NCBI GenBank assembly: GCA_948676835.1
Contig: CAPOZU010000027.1
Span: forward strand, 1-10,894
Length of the DNA: 10,894 bases
Direction: 5' to 3'
DNA from: an uncultured Clostridia bacterium
GTDB lineage: Bacteria > Bacillota > Clostridia > TANB77 > CAG-508
Part shown: positions 1 through 6,026 of the stretch, piece after piece
How the letters are laid out: every line of letters starts with the position of its first letter
Position numbering within the stretch: the stretch's first letter is position 1
Position numbers and translations under genes: made by a program
The notes under the pieces: model-generated
Seen by the model: the letters and a program-made list of their open reading frames with translations, nothing else
What the model was told of the DNA's origin: nothing
The model's database searches: none

Positions 1-77
1 AGTATATATTTTTCAAAAAAGTGTGACATATGTTTGACTAACCTACACTTAATTAGAAATAAAAACAAGATGTTTTA

Positions 78-105
78 TTGACTTTTTTTAAAATTATAGT
101 ATAAT
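78..105 (+). promoter_or_regulatory. sigma-A-type promoter for the 142-597 gene
   Basis: A -35 box TTGACT (78-83) and a -10 box TATAAT (100-105) are separated by 16 bases. A second TATAAT overlaps at 105-110. The predicted start of transcription falls near 112, leaving a short leader before the AGGAG ribosome binding site at 131-135. The preceding 77 bases contain nothing I can name. Confidence 0.7.
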
Positions 106-141
106 ATAATTTATGAGAGAAACTAGTGAAAGGAGAATATT

Positions 142-597
142 ATGCTAGCTAAATTATGGAAAAAAGTATTACTAGCAGTTTGTATAGTGGCTTGTATTTT
201 TAATATAATGACTAAATTAGTAAATAGAAATTCATTAGAAGTCAATTTAAAAAGTGCAAATGATGGAAATACAGTATTCGATTTTACTAGAAAAGAAAAA
301 GAATCGGAAGGACCAGGTTTTATAGAAGAATTACAACAAGTATTAAATGAAGAACAAAATAATACTAAAACGCAAAATGTTGTATCACAAGAAGTTGTTC
401 CTGAAGACTCAAATTCAAAAGTTGAAAACGAGAATGATACTCAAAACGAAGTAGAAAACAATACAGAAAATAATGTGGAAAATAAAGATAACGTAATAAA
501 AGCTGAGGTTAGTGGAGAAAAGAAAACAGATTCATCAGAAAACAATGGTACTGTACAATATAAAGATGCTTTTACAACTTTTGTAGAATTATTTTAA
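142..597 (+). CDS. small membrane-anchored Glu/Asn-rich protein, unknown function
   Basis: I do not recognise this 151-residue protein. ATG at 142 sits 6 bases after AGGAG (131-135). The first 8 residues are basic (Lys4, Lys7, Lys8), followed by a hydrophobic stretch at about residues 9-23 that should act as an uncleaved signal anchor. Ile-Val-Ala-Cys at 15-18 fits a lipobox pattern, so a lipoprotein is possible, but hydrophobic residues continue past Cys18, which favours a plain anchor. The rest is hydrophilic, low-complexity and rich in Glu, Asn, Lys and Thr, especially residues 90-125, and is probably disordered and extracytoplasmic. The last dozen residues are more hydrophobic and aromatic (Phe, Tyr, Leu) and may form a small interaction motif. 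It has its own promoter and precedes rpmE by 79 bases. Base composition matches the native genes. Confidence 0.6.
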   Translation: MLAKLWKKVLLAVCIVACIFNIMTKLVNRNSLEVNLKSANDGNTVFDFTRKEKESEGPGFIEELQQVLNEEQNNTKTQNVVSQEVVPEDSNSKVENENDTQNEVENNTENNVENKDNVIKAEVSGEKKTDSSENNGTVQYKDAFTTFVELF

Positions 598-606
598 AAA
601 AAGAAC

Positions 607-635
607 TTGCAATAGAATAAATATTATGTTATTAT
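607..635 (+). promoter_or_regulatory. probable rpmE promoter
   Basis: TTGCAA (607-612) and TATTAT (630-635) have a 17-base spacer. It lies directly behind the stop codon of the preceding gene, where no terminator hairpin is visible, so rpmE may also receive read-through transcripts. Confidence 0.55.
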
Positions 636-676
636 ATAAAAGATTGTTTTAAAAATGTAAGAAAGAGGTGAATTAC

Positions 677-877
677 ATGAAAAAAGAATTACATCCAAAC
701 TATGTGGCTTCTAAAATAATATGTGCATGTGGAAACGTAATAGAAACAAATTCAACAAAACCAGAAATGAAAGTTGATTCTTGCTCTAAATGTCATCCAT
801 TTTGGACTGGAAGCTTAAAACAAAACACTACAGGTGGTAGAGCAGATAAATTTAAGAAAAAATATGGTATTGCTTAA
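677..877 (+). CDS. rpmE: 50S ribosomal protein L31, zinc-binding type
   Basis: A 66-residue bacterial ribosomal protein L31, a late-assembling component of the large subunit that helps bridge the 50S and 30S subunits. The N-terminus MKKELHPNY and the block CxxCHPFWTG are family signatures. Four cysteines (Cys16, Cys18, Cys36, Cys39) form the zinc site, so this is the zinc-containing paralogue rather than the cysteine-free one made under zinc limitation. The start is the ATG at 677: AAAGAGGTG (662-670) is its ribosome binding site, and the GTG at 668, which would add three residues, is part of that site. A strong terminator follows at 925-956, so the gene is probably the end of its transcription unit. 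Confidence 0.96.
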   Translation: MKKELHPNYVASKIICACGNVIETNSTKPEMKVDSCSKCHPFWTGSLKQNTTGGRADKFKKKYGIA

Positions 878-907
878 TTTTTATTTAAGCTTATCTAAAA
901 TATAAAA

Positions 908-923
908 TTTATTGCGCAATAAA
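908..923. repeat. 16-bp perfect palindrome between rpmE and its terminator
   Basis: TTTATTGCGCAATAAA is a perfect dyad with no spacer. It abuts the left arm of the rpmE terminator. It could bind a symmetric protein dimer or act as an RNA 3' end stabiliser; the sequence alone does not decide. It matches no operator consensus I know. Confidence 0.5.
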
Positions 924-924
924 G

Positions 925-956
925 AAAGTTTAAGACTCTGTCTTAGACTTTTTTTT
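925..956 (+). terminator. rpmE intrinsic terminator
   Basis: A 10-bp stem (AGTTTAAGAC, 927-936, with 940-949, one G-U pair) closes a 3-base loop and is followed by an eight-T run (949-956). Two further A-T pairs extend the base of the stem. Confidence 0.85.
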
Positions 957-974
957 AGTTATAATAAAAAATTG

Positions 975-1002
975 TTGAAAAAATATTTGTATATGATAAA
1001 AT
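975..1002 (+). promoter_or_regulatory. probable promoter for the 1039-1956 gene
   Basis: TTGAAA (975-980) and TAAAAT (997-1002) are separated by 16 bases, between the rpmE terminator and the next ribosome binding site (GGAG at 1028-1031). Confidence 0.5.
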
Positions 1003-1038
1003 ATTTATATAAATTATACTAAAGATTGGAGAAAATAC

Positions 1039-1956
1039 ATGGATTTTGAAGATTTGGAAGGTTTTAAAAGAATAAAAAATACAAAAAAATTAACAGCAGA
1101 ACAAGTTTGTGCACTTTTAACTGATTATCAAGAGATTTTAGGTGAGATATCATATAGAATGGGATTAGATGATGCAGATATTTACGTAAATTTCGAGGGA
1201 AAATACGGAGCAGAAATTAGAATAGATGAAAATGCAGGAGAAATAATAATAGAAAGAGAACTTAATGAAGACGCAATAGAAGATGTGGATTCTGTTCTTG
1301 AAAAAGGAAAAGATTTATCAGAAGCCAAAGCAGACAGAATAATAGAGCAATTATATGATTTGATTAATGATTATATGGATGATGGTATAATTACAGAACA
1401 TATTACAAAAGCTCAAAAAGTACTATATATGAGTGAAAAAGAAATGTCTGTAAAAGGTATTTTATATTTAGGAAATGTTTTTGAAGTAAAAGATGATACA
1501 AAAGAATTATTTGAAATAAAAGAAAGTCCTATAACTAAATCATATTCAGTTGAAAATTGCTTAACACAAAGAAAAGAAATTGCTATAAATTATTCTGATT
1601 ATAAGAATCAAACATATTCAATAGTATTACAACCATTCGAAAATTTAGTTTTTAAAAAAGATCCATCAACTATAAAAACGAGATTTATAGCCAAAACATC
1701 TACAAAAGAATATAAGATTTCAGGAGATTATACAGAAAATCATTTTTTAATAGAGTTAGATGAAGTTGTAATTGGAGCTATAGATTGTTCAAATCCACAT
1801 TTTAAGACAGAATATAGAATAGAAATAAATAATTTAGATGAAATGAGTAAAATTGTTGCAATAGCTGTTATGTTAGATACTTATTGTAGAAAAGAGGAAG
1901 ATATTAATTATAAAAGAGAATTAATTACAAAAGTAAAGAAAAAAATAATATTATAA
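1039..1956 (+). CDS. LURP-one/tubby-like beta-barrel domain protein, function unknown
   Basis: A 305-residue cytoplasmic protein with no signal peptide or membrane segment; ATG at 1039 follows GGAG by 7 bases. Residues 1-125 are acidic and mostly helical and I cannot assign them. From about residue 128 (KVLYMSEKEMSVKG...) the sequence is a succession of short beta-strands resembling the LURP-one-related (tubby C-terminal-like, scramblase-like) fold. The pattern 'F-I-A ... EYKISGDY ... FLIEL-DEVVIGAI ... TEYRIEINNLDEMSKIVAIAVMLDTYC' resembles the end of that domain, where a Gly-Asp hairpin, an 'x-VA-I' strand and a final hydrophobic helix ending '...IAxMLD' are typical. No catalytic residue is known for these proteins and their bacterial role is unsettled. 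This is a pattern-level call and should be treated as tentative. Own promoter and own terminator make it a single-gene unit. Confidence 0.55.
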   Translation: MDFEDLEGFKRIKNTKKLTAEQVCALLTDYQEILGEISYRMGLDDADIYVNFEGKYGAEIRIDENAGEIIIERELNEDAIEDVDSVLEKGKDLSEAKADRIIEQLYDLINDYMDDGIITEHITKAQKVLYMSEKEMSVKGILYLGNVFEVKDDTKELFEIKESPITKSYSVENCLTQRKEIAINYSDYKNQTYSIVLQPFENLVFKKDPSTIKTRFIAKTSTKEYKISGDYTENHFLIELDEVVIGAIDCSNPHFKTEYRIEINNLDEMSKIVAIAVMLDTYCRKEEDINYKRELITKVKKKIIL

Positions 1957-1964
1957 AACATAAG

Positions 1965-2003
1965 AAAAAGGTGTAATTCACAGTTGTGAATTACACCTTT
2001 TTT
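1965..2003. terminator. strong, probably bidirectional terminator
   Basis: A perfect 12-bp stem, GGTGTAATTCAC (1970-1981) with its complement (1986-1997), closes an AGTT loop. It is flanked by five A on the left (1965-1969) and six T on the right (1998-2003), so it carries a T-run on both strands. It sits between two convergent genes (1039-1956 on + and 2085-3137 on -) and can stop transcription from both sides. Confidence 0.88.
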
Positions 2004-2014
2004 ATGGTCGAAAG

Positions 2015-2064
2015 TAGTTATACTAAGACTCAAAAATATGATTTTTAAGTTTTGTGTATAACTA
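2015..2064. repeat. nested inverted repeat next to the HIT gene
   Basis: TAGTTATAC (2015-2023) is repeated inverted at 2056-2064 with no mismatch. Inside lies a second dyad, AAAAAT (2032-2037) with ATTTTT (2041-2046), flanked by ACT/AGT. No T-run follows on either strand, so it is a poor intrinsic terminator. It is just beyond the stop codon of the foreign-looking HIT gene and could mark the edge of the imported segment. Confidence 0.45.
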
Positions 2065-2084
2065 TTCTCTATAGGGTTGATGTG

Positions 2085-3137
2085 TTAAAACAAAAAGCTG
2101 GTGTTGTTCTTAATGCGCTCAGGTAAAATGTCCCAGTTACGCTGAAGAGCTGCTTTGATATCTTCAACGGTTTGATACATTTTTTTTGAAAAATGATGAG
2201 TACGCCAATTCCAAGACTCACCAGGAAGTCCATATTCTTCAGCCACCAACTGCCGTACATATTGACGGGGAATATAAAGATCAGGATTGTTATTGATTTT
2301 CCATACATTATAATCAGGAGTTCTTACAAGCAAGTAAGAATGTTCCTTATAATCTTTGAGATTTTCAAGAGTGATAGTCTCAAAAGGAAAACCAGAAACT
2401 TCCATAATCTTTTCAGAGGTATACTGGCTAGGACAAATATGAACATGTGAGTGTACAATAGAATCCTTTGCTTTACCAACTCCACCATTACCACTACCAT
2501 TTTCCCAAACCAGAACGTTTGAGGCATTGTAGGTTAATTTGAGGATATATTCAATGTCCTGAAGAACAGTTTTGAATTCCTCAAGTCTTTGGCTGTCGAG
2601 TTCAGCATTGGACATTACGTGTTCGTATGGAATAACAAGCAGATAACCAGTAATGAACTGACCAACGGTTGGAAGAACAAAGAAGTTTTTGCTTTCATAT
2701 ACCGTCCGTTCATTATCAGCAGGAAAACCTGCTAAATATCTGCAGTATGCACAATCCTTAACAGTAGGAGCACCACTCAATCCAGAACTATTAGATTTAT
2801 GGTCACCAATATCACAACCTAAAGAATCTGCAATGTTTGCAAATTGAGTAGCGATATTCCCATCATCAACAAAAATAGTTTGCGGATTATTGGTTTCCAA
2901 AGTAGATGAATTGTGATTTGCAATGGTAATATTGATTACTACATTAAGTTTGCCCATATAATCATCTTTGGAGCATGCGACACTTTTGTTGTTCTTAAAT
3001 GCATTTCCTACAAAGGTGTCAGTAATTTTTACCCCATAGGGATAAGCTAACATACCTTTAAAACGGATTTCATTTAGAACAAGAGAGGTGTCTTTAGGAG
3101 AGCCTGTTAAAATGAACAAGTTCCGAGTTCTTTTCAT
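2085..3137 (-). CDS. HIT-domain protein with N- and C-terminal extensions, probably imported
   Basis: A 350-residue protein with a central histidine-triad domain, a family of nucleotidyl hydrolases and transferases acting on nucleotide phosphates or dinucleotides. Visible signature: zinc-type Cys129-x-x-Cys132 and His173, then the triad His229-x-His231-x-His233, with His231 the expected nucleophile. Most HIT proteins are 110-150 residues. This one has about 125 residues in front (beginning with a strand 'NLFILTGSP') that I cannot assign, and about 115 behind, with a Gln-Tyr-Val-Arg helix and a Trp-Asn-Trp-Arg block. The start at 3137 is preferred over an upstream ATG at 3200 because AGAAAGGA precedes it and the upstream one overlaps the -35 box. 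G+C is visibly higher than in all neighbours and arginine uses CGT, CGC and CGG as well as AGA, which suggests recent transfer. Substrate unknown. Confidence 0.85.
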   Translation of the reverse strand: MKRTRNLFILTGSPKDTSLVLNEIRFKGMLAYPYGVKITDTFVGNAFKNNKSVACSKDDYMGKLNVVINITIANHNSSTLETNNPQTIFVDDGNIATQFANIADSLGCDIGDHKSNSSGLSGAPTVKDCAYCRYLAGFPADNERTVYESKNFFVLPTVGQFITGYLLVIPYEHVMSNAELDSQRLEEFKTVLQDIEYILKLTYNASNVLVWENGSGNGGVGKAKDSIVHSHVHICPSQYTSEKIMEVSGFPFETITLENLKDYKEHSYLLVRTPDYNVWKINNNPDLYIPRQYVRQLVAEEYGLPGESWNWRTHHFSKKMYQTVEDIKAALQRNWDILPERIKNNTSFLF

Positions 3138-3171
3138 AAAGCACCAATCCTTTCTAATGTTTGATACCCAT

Positions 3172-3200
3172 ATATTAATACTTTTATTTTGATATTGCAA
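3172..3200 (-). promoter_or_regulatory. HIT gene promoter (minus strand)
   Basis: Read on the minus strand, TTGCAA (3200-3195) and TAATAT (3177-3172) are separated by exactly 17 bases. Transcription would start near 3165, upstream of the ATG at 3137 and downstream of the ATG at 3200, supporting the shorter protein. Confidence 0.65.
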
Positions 3201-3237
3201 GCCTAAAAATAAATTTTTTGTCTTTTTTTGTAAAATA

Positions 3238-4452
3238 TTATTTTCTTAAAATTGAAAACCAAGATGATGTTACTTGCTTAATTAGGTTTAATACTGTAAT
3301 TTTTGGTATATCATTTTCAGCTATCAGATTTACTGATGAGATTAATTCATTATCTACATAAAAATTCATTTTACCAAGAACTTGATCTTTTGTAATAGGA
3401 GCTTCTAAGCTTCCTGTAATTTCAATTTCTTGATTTACTTGTGAAGAATTAGATTTTTCTAAAATTACACCACTGTCGTTTTCAAACACAAGATTTACAT
3501 TTTTTCCGAGTTCCTTTACTTATTTCTACATTTTGGGCAGTTGCCCCTTTATTTGCGATTTTTTGAAAACTATAAGTACTAAATCCATAATCAAGTAATA
3601 ACTTTGCTTCTGAAAATCGTAGTTTTGTAGTTGGAGCTCTCATTACTACAGCGATTAAAGATAAATCGCCTCTAGTAGCACTTGCAGATAAATTATATAA
3701 TGCTAAACTAGTAGAACCTGTTTTTAATCCTGTTGCACCATCGTAAGTACGAATTAATTTGTTAGTATTTACAAGTTCTGATTTTCCGTGAACGAAGAGA
3801 ATCCATCCAAATAGTTGTGTATTCAGTAATTTGCGGATGATTGTTTAATAGTTCTTTAGACATTAAACTAATATCATAGCTAGATGAAACATGACCATCT
3901 TCATCAATTCCATGACAATTTTTAAAAACAGTGTCATTCATGCCTAATTCTTTTGCTCTTGAATTCATTTTCTGAACAAATAAATCTTCACTTCCAGCTA
4001 AATATTCAGCCATTGCTACAGTACAATCATTTGCGCTTACAACACAAATTGCTTTTAGCATTTCATGAACAGAAAGTGATTCAGTAGTATCAAGCCAAAT
4101 TTGTGAACCGCCCATATTAGCCGCGTTTTGGCTACAAGGAATTTGTGTTTCTAAAGTAATGTCACCTCTATCTAAAGCTTCCATTATTAAAAGAATAGTC
4201 ATTACCTTAGTAACACTTGCAGGACGTAGTTGTTCATGAGAATTTTTCTCGTATAGTATTTTTCCGAGTAGTTTGTTCAATTAAAATTACACTTTCTGAT
4301 TCTATATTCAAAAAGTTATCTGCAGTTTCAGCATTAACTTCAGTGGTGTCTGACATTTCATTCCATATAGGAATAACAGAATATATTCCATATGATAAAG
4401 TATTTAATGAAATAAGAATAATAAAGAAGATACTTATAATTTTTAATTTCAT
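3238..4452 (-). CDS. D-Ala-D-Ala carboxypeptidase (family S11), readable only with three +1 frameshifts
   Basis: Serine DD-carboxypeptidase that trims the terminal D-Ala of peptidoglycan stem peptides outside the membrane. Joining the frames gives a 403-residue protein of normal family length. It has an N-terminal hydrophobic signal (about 3-20), Ser79-Val-Thr-Lys82 with the nucleophile, Ser139-Ala-Asn141, Lys243-Thr-Gly245, a PBP5-type C-terminal beta domain (about 300-385) and a final amphipathic helix (about 384-403) that may hold it to the membrane. ATG at 4452 follows GGAGG by 5 bases. The frame changes at 4266, 3788 and 3508, always +1 and always at an in-frame CGG followed by A. Skipping the C gives Gly63-Lys, Gly222-Lys and Gly315-Lys. 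Without a shift, translation stops within 10 codons each time (TGA 4236-4234, TAA 3764-3762, TGA 3484-3482). Nothing else in the gene is broken. A degenerating pseudogene or sequencing error is the alternative; the identical motif at all three sites argues against it. Confidence 0.82.
3500..3511 (-). other. +1 frameshift site 3: ACT CGG AAAAAA
   Basis: The incoming frame reads AGT AAA GGA ACT CGG (CGG at 3508-3506). Skipping C3508 gives GGA AAA AAT GTA and continues into the C-terminal domain ('GKNVNLVFEND'). Read in frame, TGA follows after eight codons. AAAGGA lies just before ACT and resembles the internal ribosome-binding-like stimulator of prfB, but the other two sites lack it. Confidence 0.73.
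3782..3791 (-). other. +1 frameshift site 2: TCA CGG AAAA
   Basis: The incoming frame reads CTT CGT TCA CGG (CGG at 3788-3786). Skipping C3788 gives GGA AAA TCA and continues as 'SGKSELVNTNKL', leading into the KTG motif as in other S11 enzymes, where this position is usually Asp/Asn-Gly-Lys. Read in frame, translation ends at TAA after eight codons. Confidence 0.75.
4259..4269 (-). other. +1 frameshift site 1: ACT CGG AAAAA
   Basis: In the frame set by the ATG, codons 61-62 are ACT ACT and the next codon is CGG (4266-4264). Homology requires skipping C4266 and reading GGA AAA ATA, which gives 'TTGKILYEKN', the standard S11 strand before the SxxK motif, with its conserved Gly. Read in frame, it gives CGG plus nine more codons and then TGA. 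Confidence 0.75.
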
Positions 4453-4534
4453 AGTTTCCTCCAATAAAATTTTAATGATTAGTAAATAGTATTCTAGATA
4501 TAAAAGAATATAACTAAAAAAATATTAAAAAGGC

Positions 4535-4563
4535 TTGTATTATTGAAATAAAATGTATATAAT
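4535..4563 (+). promoter_or_regulatory. pfkA promoter
   Basis: TTGTAT (4535-4540) and TATAAT (4558-4563) with a 17-base spacer, about 50 bases upstream of the pfkA start. The facing carboxypeptidase gene is divergent from the same 162-base gap; I could not find a convincing promoter for it. Confidence 0.65.
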
Positions 4564-4614
4564 ATCAATTGATTGTGAAAAAATAAAATCTAAGTTAATC
4601 AGGAGGAAGATAAT

Positions 4615-5763
4615 ATGGAGTCAAAAGTAAAAAAAGTTGCAATATTAACAAATGGTGGAGATGCACCAGGGTTAAATGCAGTAATAAGAGCTATTGTTAA
4701 AACTGCTAGAACTCATGGTGTTGAATGCTATGGATTTATAGAAGGATACAAAGGTTTATTAAATAACGAGTATGTAAAACTAGATTTACAAGGTAATGCA
4801 TCTGGATTATTAACAAAAGGTGGAACAATAATAGGTACATCAAATGCTACAAATGTATTTAATTATAAAGTTGTAAATGAGGATGGAACAGTTGAATATA
4901 AAGATTTATCAGATGTTTGTGTTCAAAATATTAAAGATGATGGATTTGATTGTATATTTACATTAGGTGGAGATGGAACACAAAAATCAAGTAGAGATTT
5001 TTCTTTAAAAGGAGTTAATTGTATAGGAGTTCCAAAAACAATAGATAATGATGTTGCACACACAGATATGACTTTTGGTTATAACACAGCTGTTTCTGTA
5101 GCTACTGAAGCTTTAGATAGACTTCATACTACAGCAGAAGCTCATCACAGAATAATGGTTCTAGAAGTAATGGGAAGATATGCTGGATGGCTTGCTTTAG
5201 AGTCTGCTATAGCAGGTGGCGCCGATGTTGCCTTAATTCCAGAAATTCCTTATGATATTAACAAGGTAGTAGATAAAATAAATGAAAGAAGAGCGAGAGG
5301 TAAAAACTTTACAATAGTTGTTACATCAGAAGGAGCAATGCCAAAAGATGGAACATTAACTGTAAGAAAAACTTTAAATGATGGTGCAGGATTGGATAAT
5401 ATTAGACTTGGTGGAGTTGGAGAAAAACTAGCTAATGAATTAGAAGAACTAACAGGTATGGGAGCTAGAAATACAACTTTAGGATATGTACAAAGAGGAG
5501 GAACACCATCTGCATTTGATAGAATTCTTTCAACAAAATATGGAACTAAAGCAATGGAACTTGCAATGGAAGGTGTATTTAATGTTTTGGTTACTTATAA
5601 AAAAGGTGAAATGGGATATGTTACACTAGAAGATGTTGTTGGAAATAACAAAGTTGTTGGAGCAGCTTCTGGTAATACAAAAGAAAGTAATATAAGAAAA
5701 ATAAAAATGGATGATGATTTAATTAGAGTTGCAAGAGATTTAGGAATGTGTTTAGGCGACTAA
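4615..5763 (+). CDS. pfkA: 6-phosphofructokinase, atypical Gly/Lys active-site class
   Basis: Phosphorylates fructose 6-phosphate to fructose 1,6-bisphosphate, the committing step of glycolysis, in the cytoplasm. The 382-residue length is longer than the roughly 320 of the E. coli/Bacillus PfkA type. Motifs: GGDAPG at 14-19, GGDGTQ at 118-123, PKTIDND at 140-146 with Asp144 as the expected base, and MGRYAGW at about 186-192 for substrate binding. In this family the fourth residue of GGDG(T) being Gly favours ATP over pyrophosphate (Asp there), while Lys in PKTIDND rather than PGTIDND is usual in pyrophosphate enzymes and in the long, atypical ATP enzymes. The Gly/Lys combination therefore suggests an ATP enzyme of the atypical group; the phosphoryl donor should be regarded as inferred. 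AGGAGG at 4601-4606 and the promoter upstream fix the start at 4615. A terminator follows closely. Confidence 0.93.
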   Translation: MESKVKKVAILTNGGDAPGLNAVIRAIVKTARTHGVECYGFIEGYKGLLNNEYVKLDLQGNASGLLTKGGTIIGTSNATNVFNYKVVNEDGTVEYKDLSDVCVQNIKDDGFDCIFTLGGDGTQKSSRDFSLKGVNCIGVPKTIDNDVAHTDMTFGYNTAVSVATEALDRLHTTAEAHHRIMVLEVMGRYAGWLALESAIAGGADVALIPEIPYDINKVVDKINERRARGKNFTIVVTSEGAMPKDGTLTVRKTLNDGAGLDNIRLGGVGEKLANELEELTGMGARNTTLGYVQRGGTPSAFDRILSTKYGTKAMELAMEGVFNVLVTYKKGEMGYVTLEDVVGNNKVVGAASGNTKESNIRKIKMDDDLIRVARDLGMCLGD

Positions 5764-5788
5764 TAAAATAAATGGAATATTAATTTTT

Positions 5789-5822
5789 AGAGAGCTATCA
5801 GAAACTATGATAGCTCTCTTTT
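5789..5822 (+). terminator. pfkA intrinsic terminator
   Basis: A perfect 12-bp stem, AGAGAGCTATCA (5789-5800) with 5808-5819, closes a 7-base loop and ends in TTTT (5819-5822). Confidence 0.87.
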
Positions 5823-5863
5823 GCATAGAAGCAATTATTATAATTTATTTTGCTGGCTGTTTC

Positions 5864-5883
5864 TTTTACAATATTATGTAAAA
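5864..5883. promoter_or_regulatory. dyad upstream of the tig promoter, possible operator
   Basis: TTTTACA (5864-5870) and TGTAAAA (5877-5883) form a 7-6-7 inverted repeat ending 25 bases before the tig -35 box. It has no T-run and is too small to be a terminator. TACA...TGTA half-sites are common in operators, but no specific regulator can be named. Confidence 0.35.
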
Positions 5884-5908
5884 CTATATATAAATTTATG
5901 GAAAACTC

Positions 5909-5936
5909 TTGATTTTTATTTTTCCTGTGATATAAT
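5909..5936 (+). promoter_or_regulatory. tig promoter with extended -10
   Basis: TTGATT (5909-5914), 16-base spacer, and TATAAT (5931-5936) preceded by TGa (5928-5930), an extended -10 element. The leader of the mRNA would be about 85 bases. Confidence 0.72.
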
Positions 5937-5973
5937 ATAAAAGCTATTTATGAGAAATAGGAAGAAAATTTTA

Positions 5974-6002
5974 CTAACAGTTAACCAAAATATTACTGTT
6001 AG
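5974..6002 (+). promoter_or_regulatory. hairpin in the tig 5' leader
   Basis: CTAACAGT (5974-5981) pairs perfectly with ACTGTTAG (5995-6002) around a 13-base loop. It ends 12 bases before the GGAGGA ribosome binding site (6015-6020), close enough to affect mRNA stability or ribosome loading. No T-run follows, so it is not a terminator. No known riboswitch was recognised. Confidence 0.4.
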
Positions 6003-6026
6003 CTAATGCGAAGCGGAGGAATTAAA

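Noticed and set aside
20..50. Possible CtsR-like operator around GTCAAACATATGTCAC (minus strand)
   Set aside because: Only the first half fits the RGTCAAA heptad and the second is out of register; the gene behind it is not a stress gene.
2069..2527. Overlapping open frames on both strands inside the HIT gene
   Set aside because: They have no ribosome binding sites or recognisable domains and lie inside a clear HIT-domain coding frame.
3500..4269. Homopolymer slippage or sequencing error in the A-runs after CGG
   Set aside because: Losing one A would also restore the frame, but the runs are only A5, A4 and A6, while equal or longer A-runs elsewhere in the window lie in intact frames. That reading would also replace the Gly expected at the first two sites by Arg. 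Not formally excluded without reads.
3500..4269. Reassignment of CGG to another amino acid
   Set aside because: A sense reassignment does not change the reading frame, and the frame demonstrably changes at each site.
3238..4452. Simple pseudogene explanation for the carboxypeptidase gene
   Set aside because: No in-frame stop, no substitution of a catalytic residue and no other indel is visible across 403 codons, and all three shifts share the same motif. Kept as the main alternative but not as the preferred call.
4453..4540. Carboxypeptidase promoter on the minus strand
   Set aside because: Only weak pairs such as TTATAT with TACTAT were found, so no position is reported.
5821..5844. Promoter from TTGCAT and TATAAT behind pfkA
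   Set aside because: The spacer is only 12 bases; the pair at 5909-5936 is far better.
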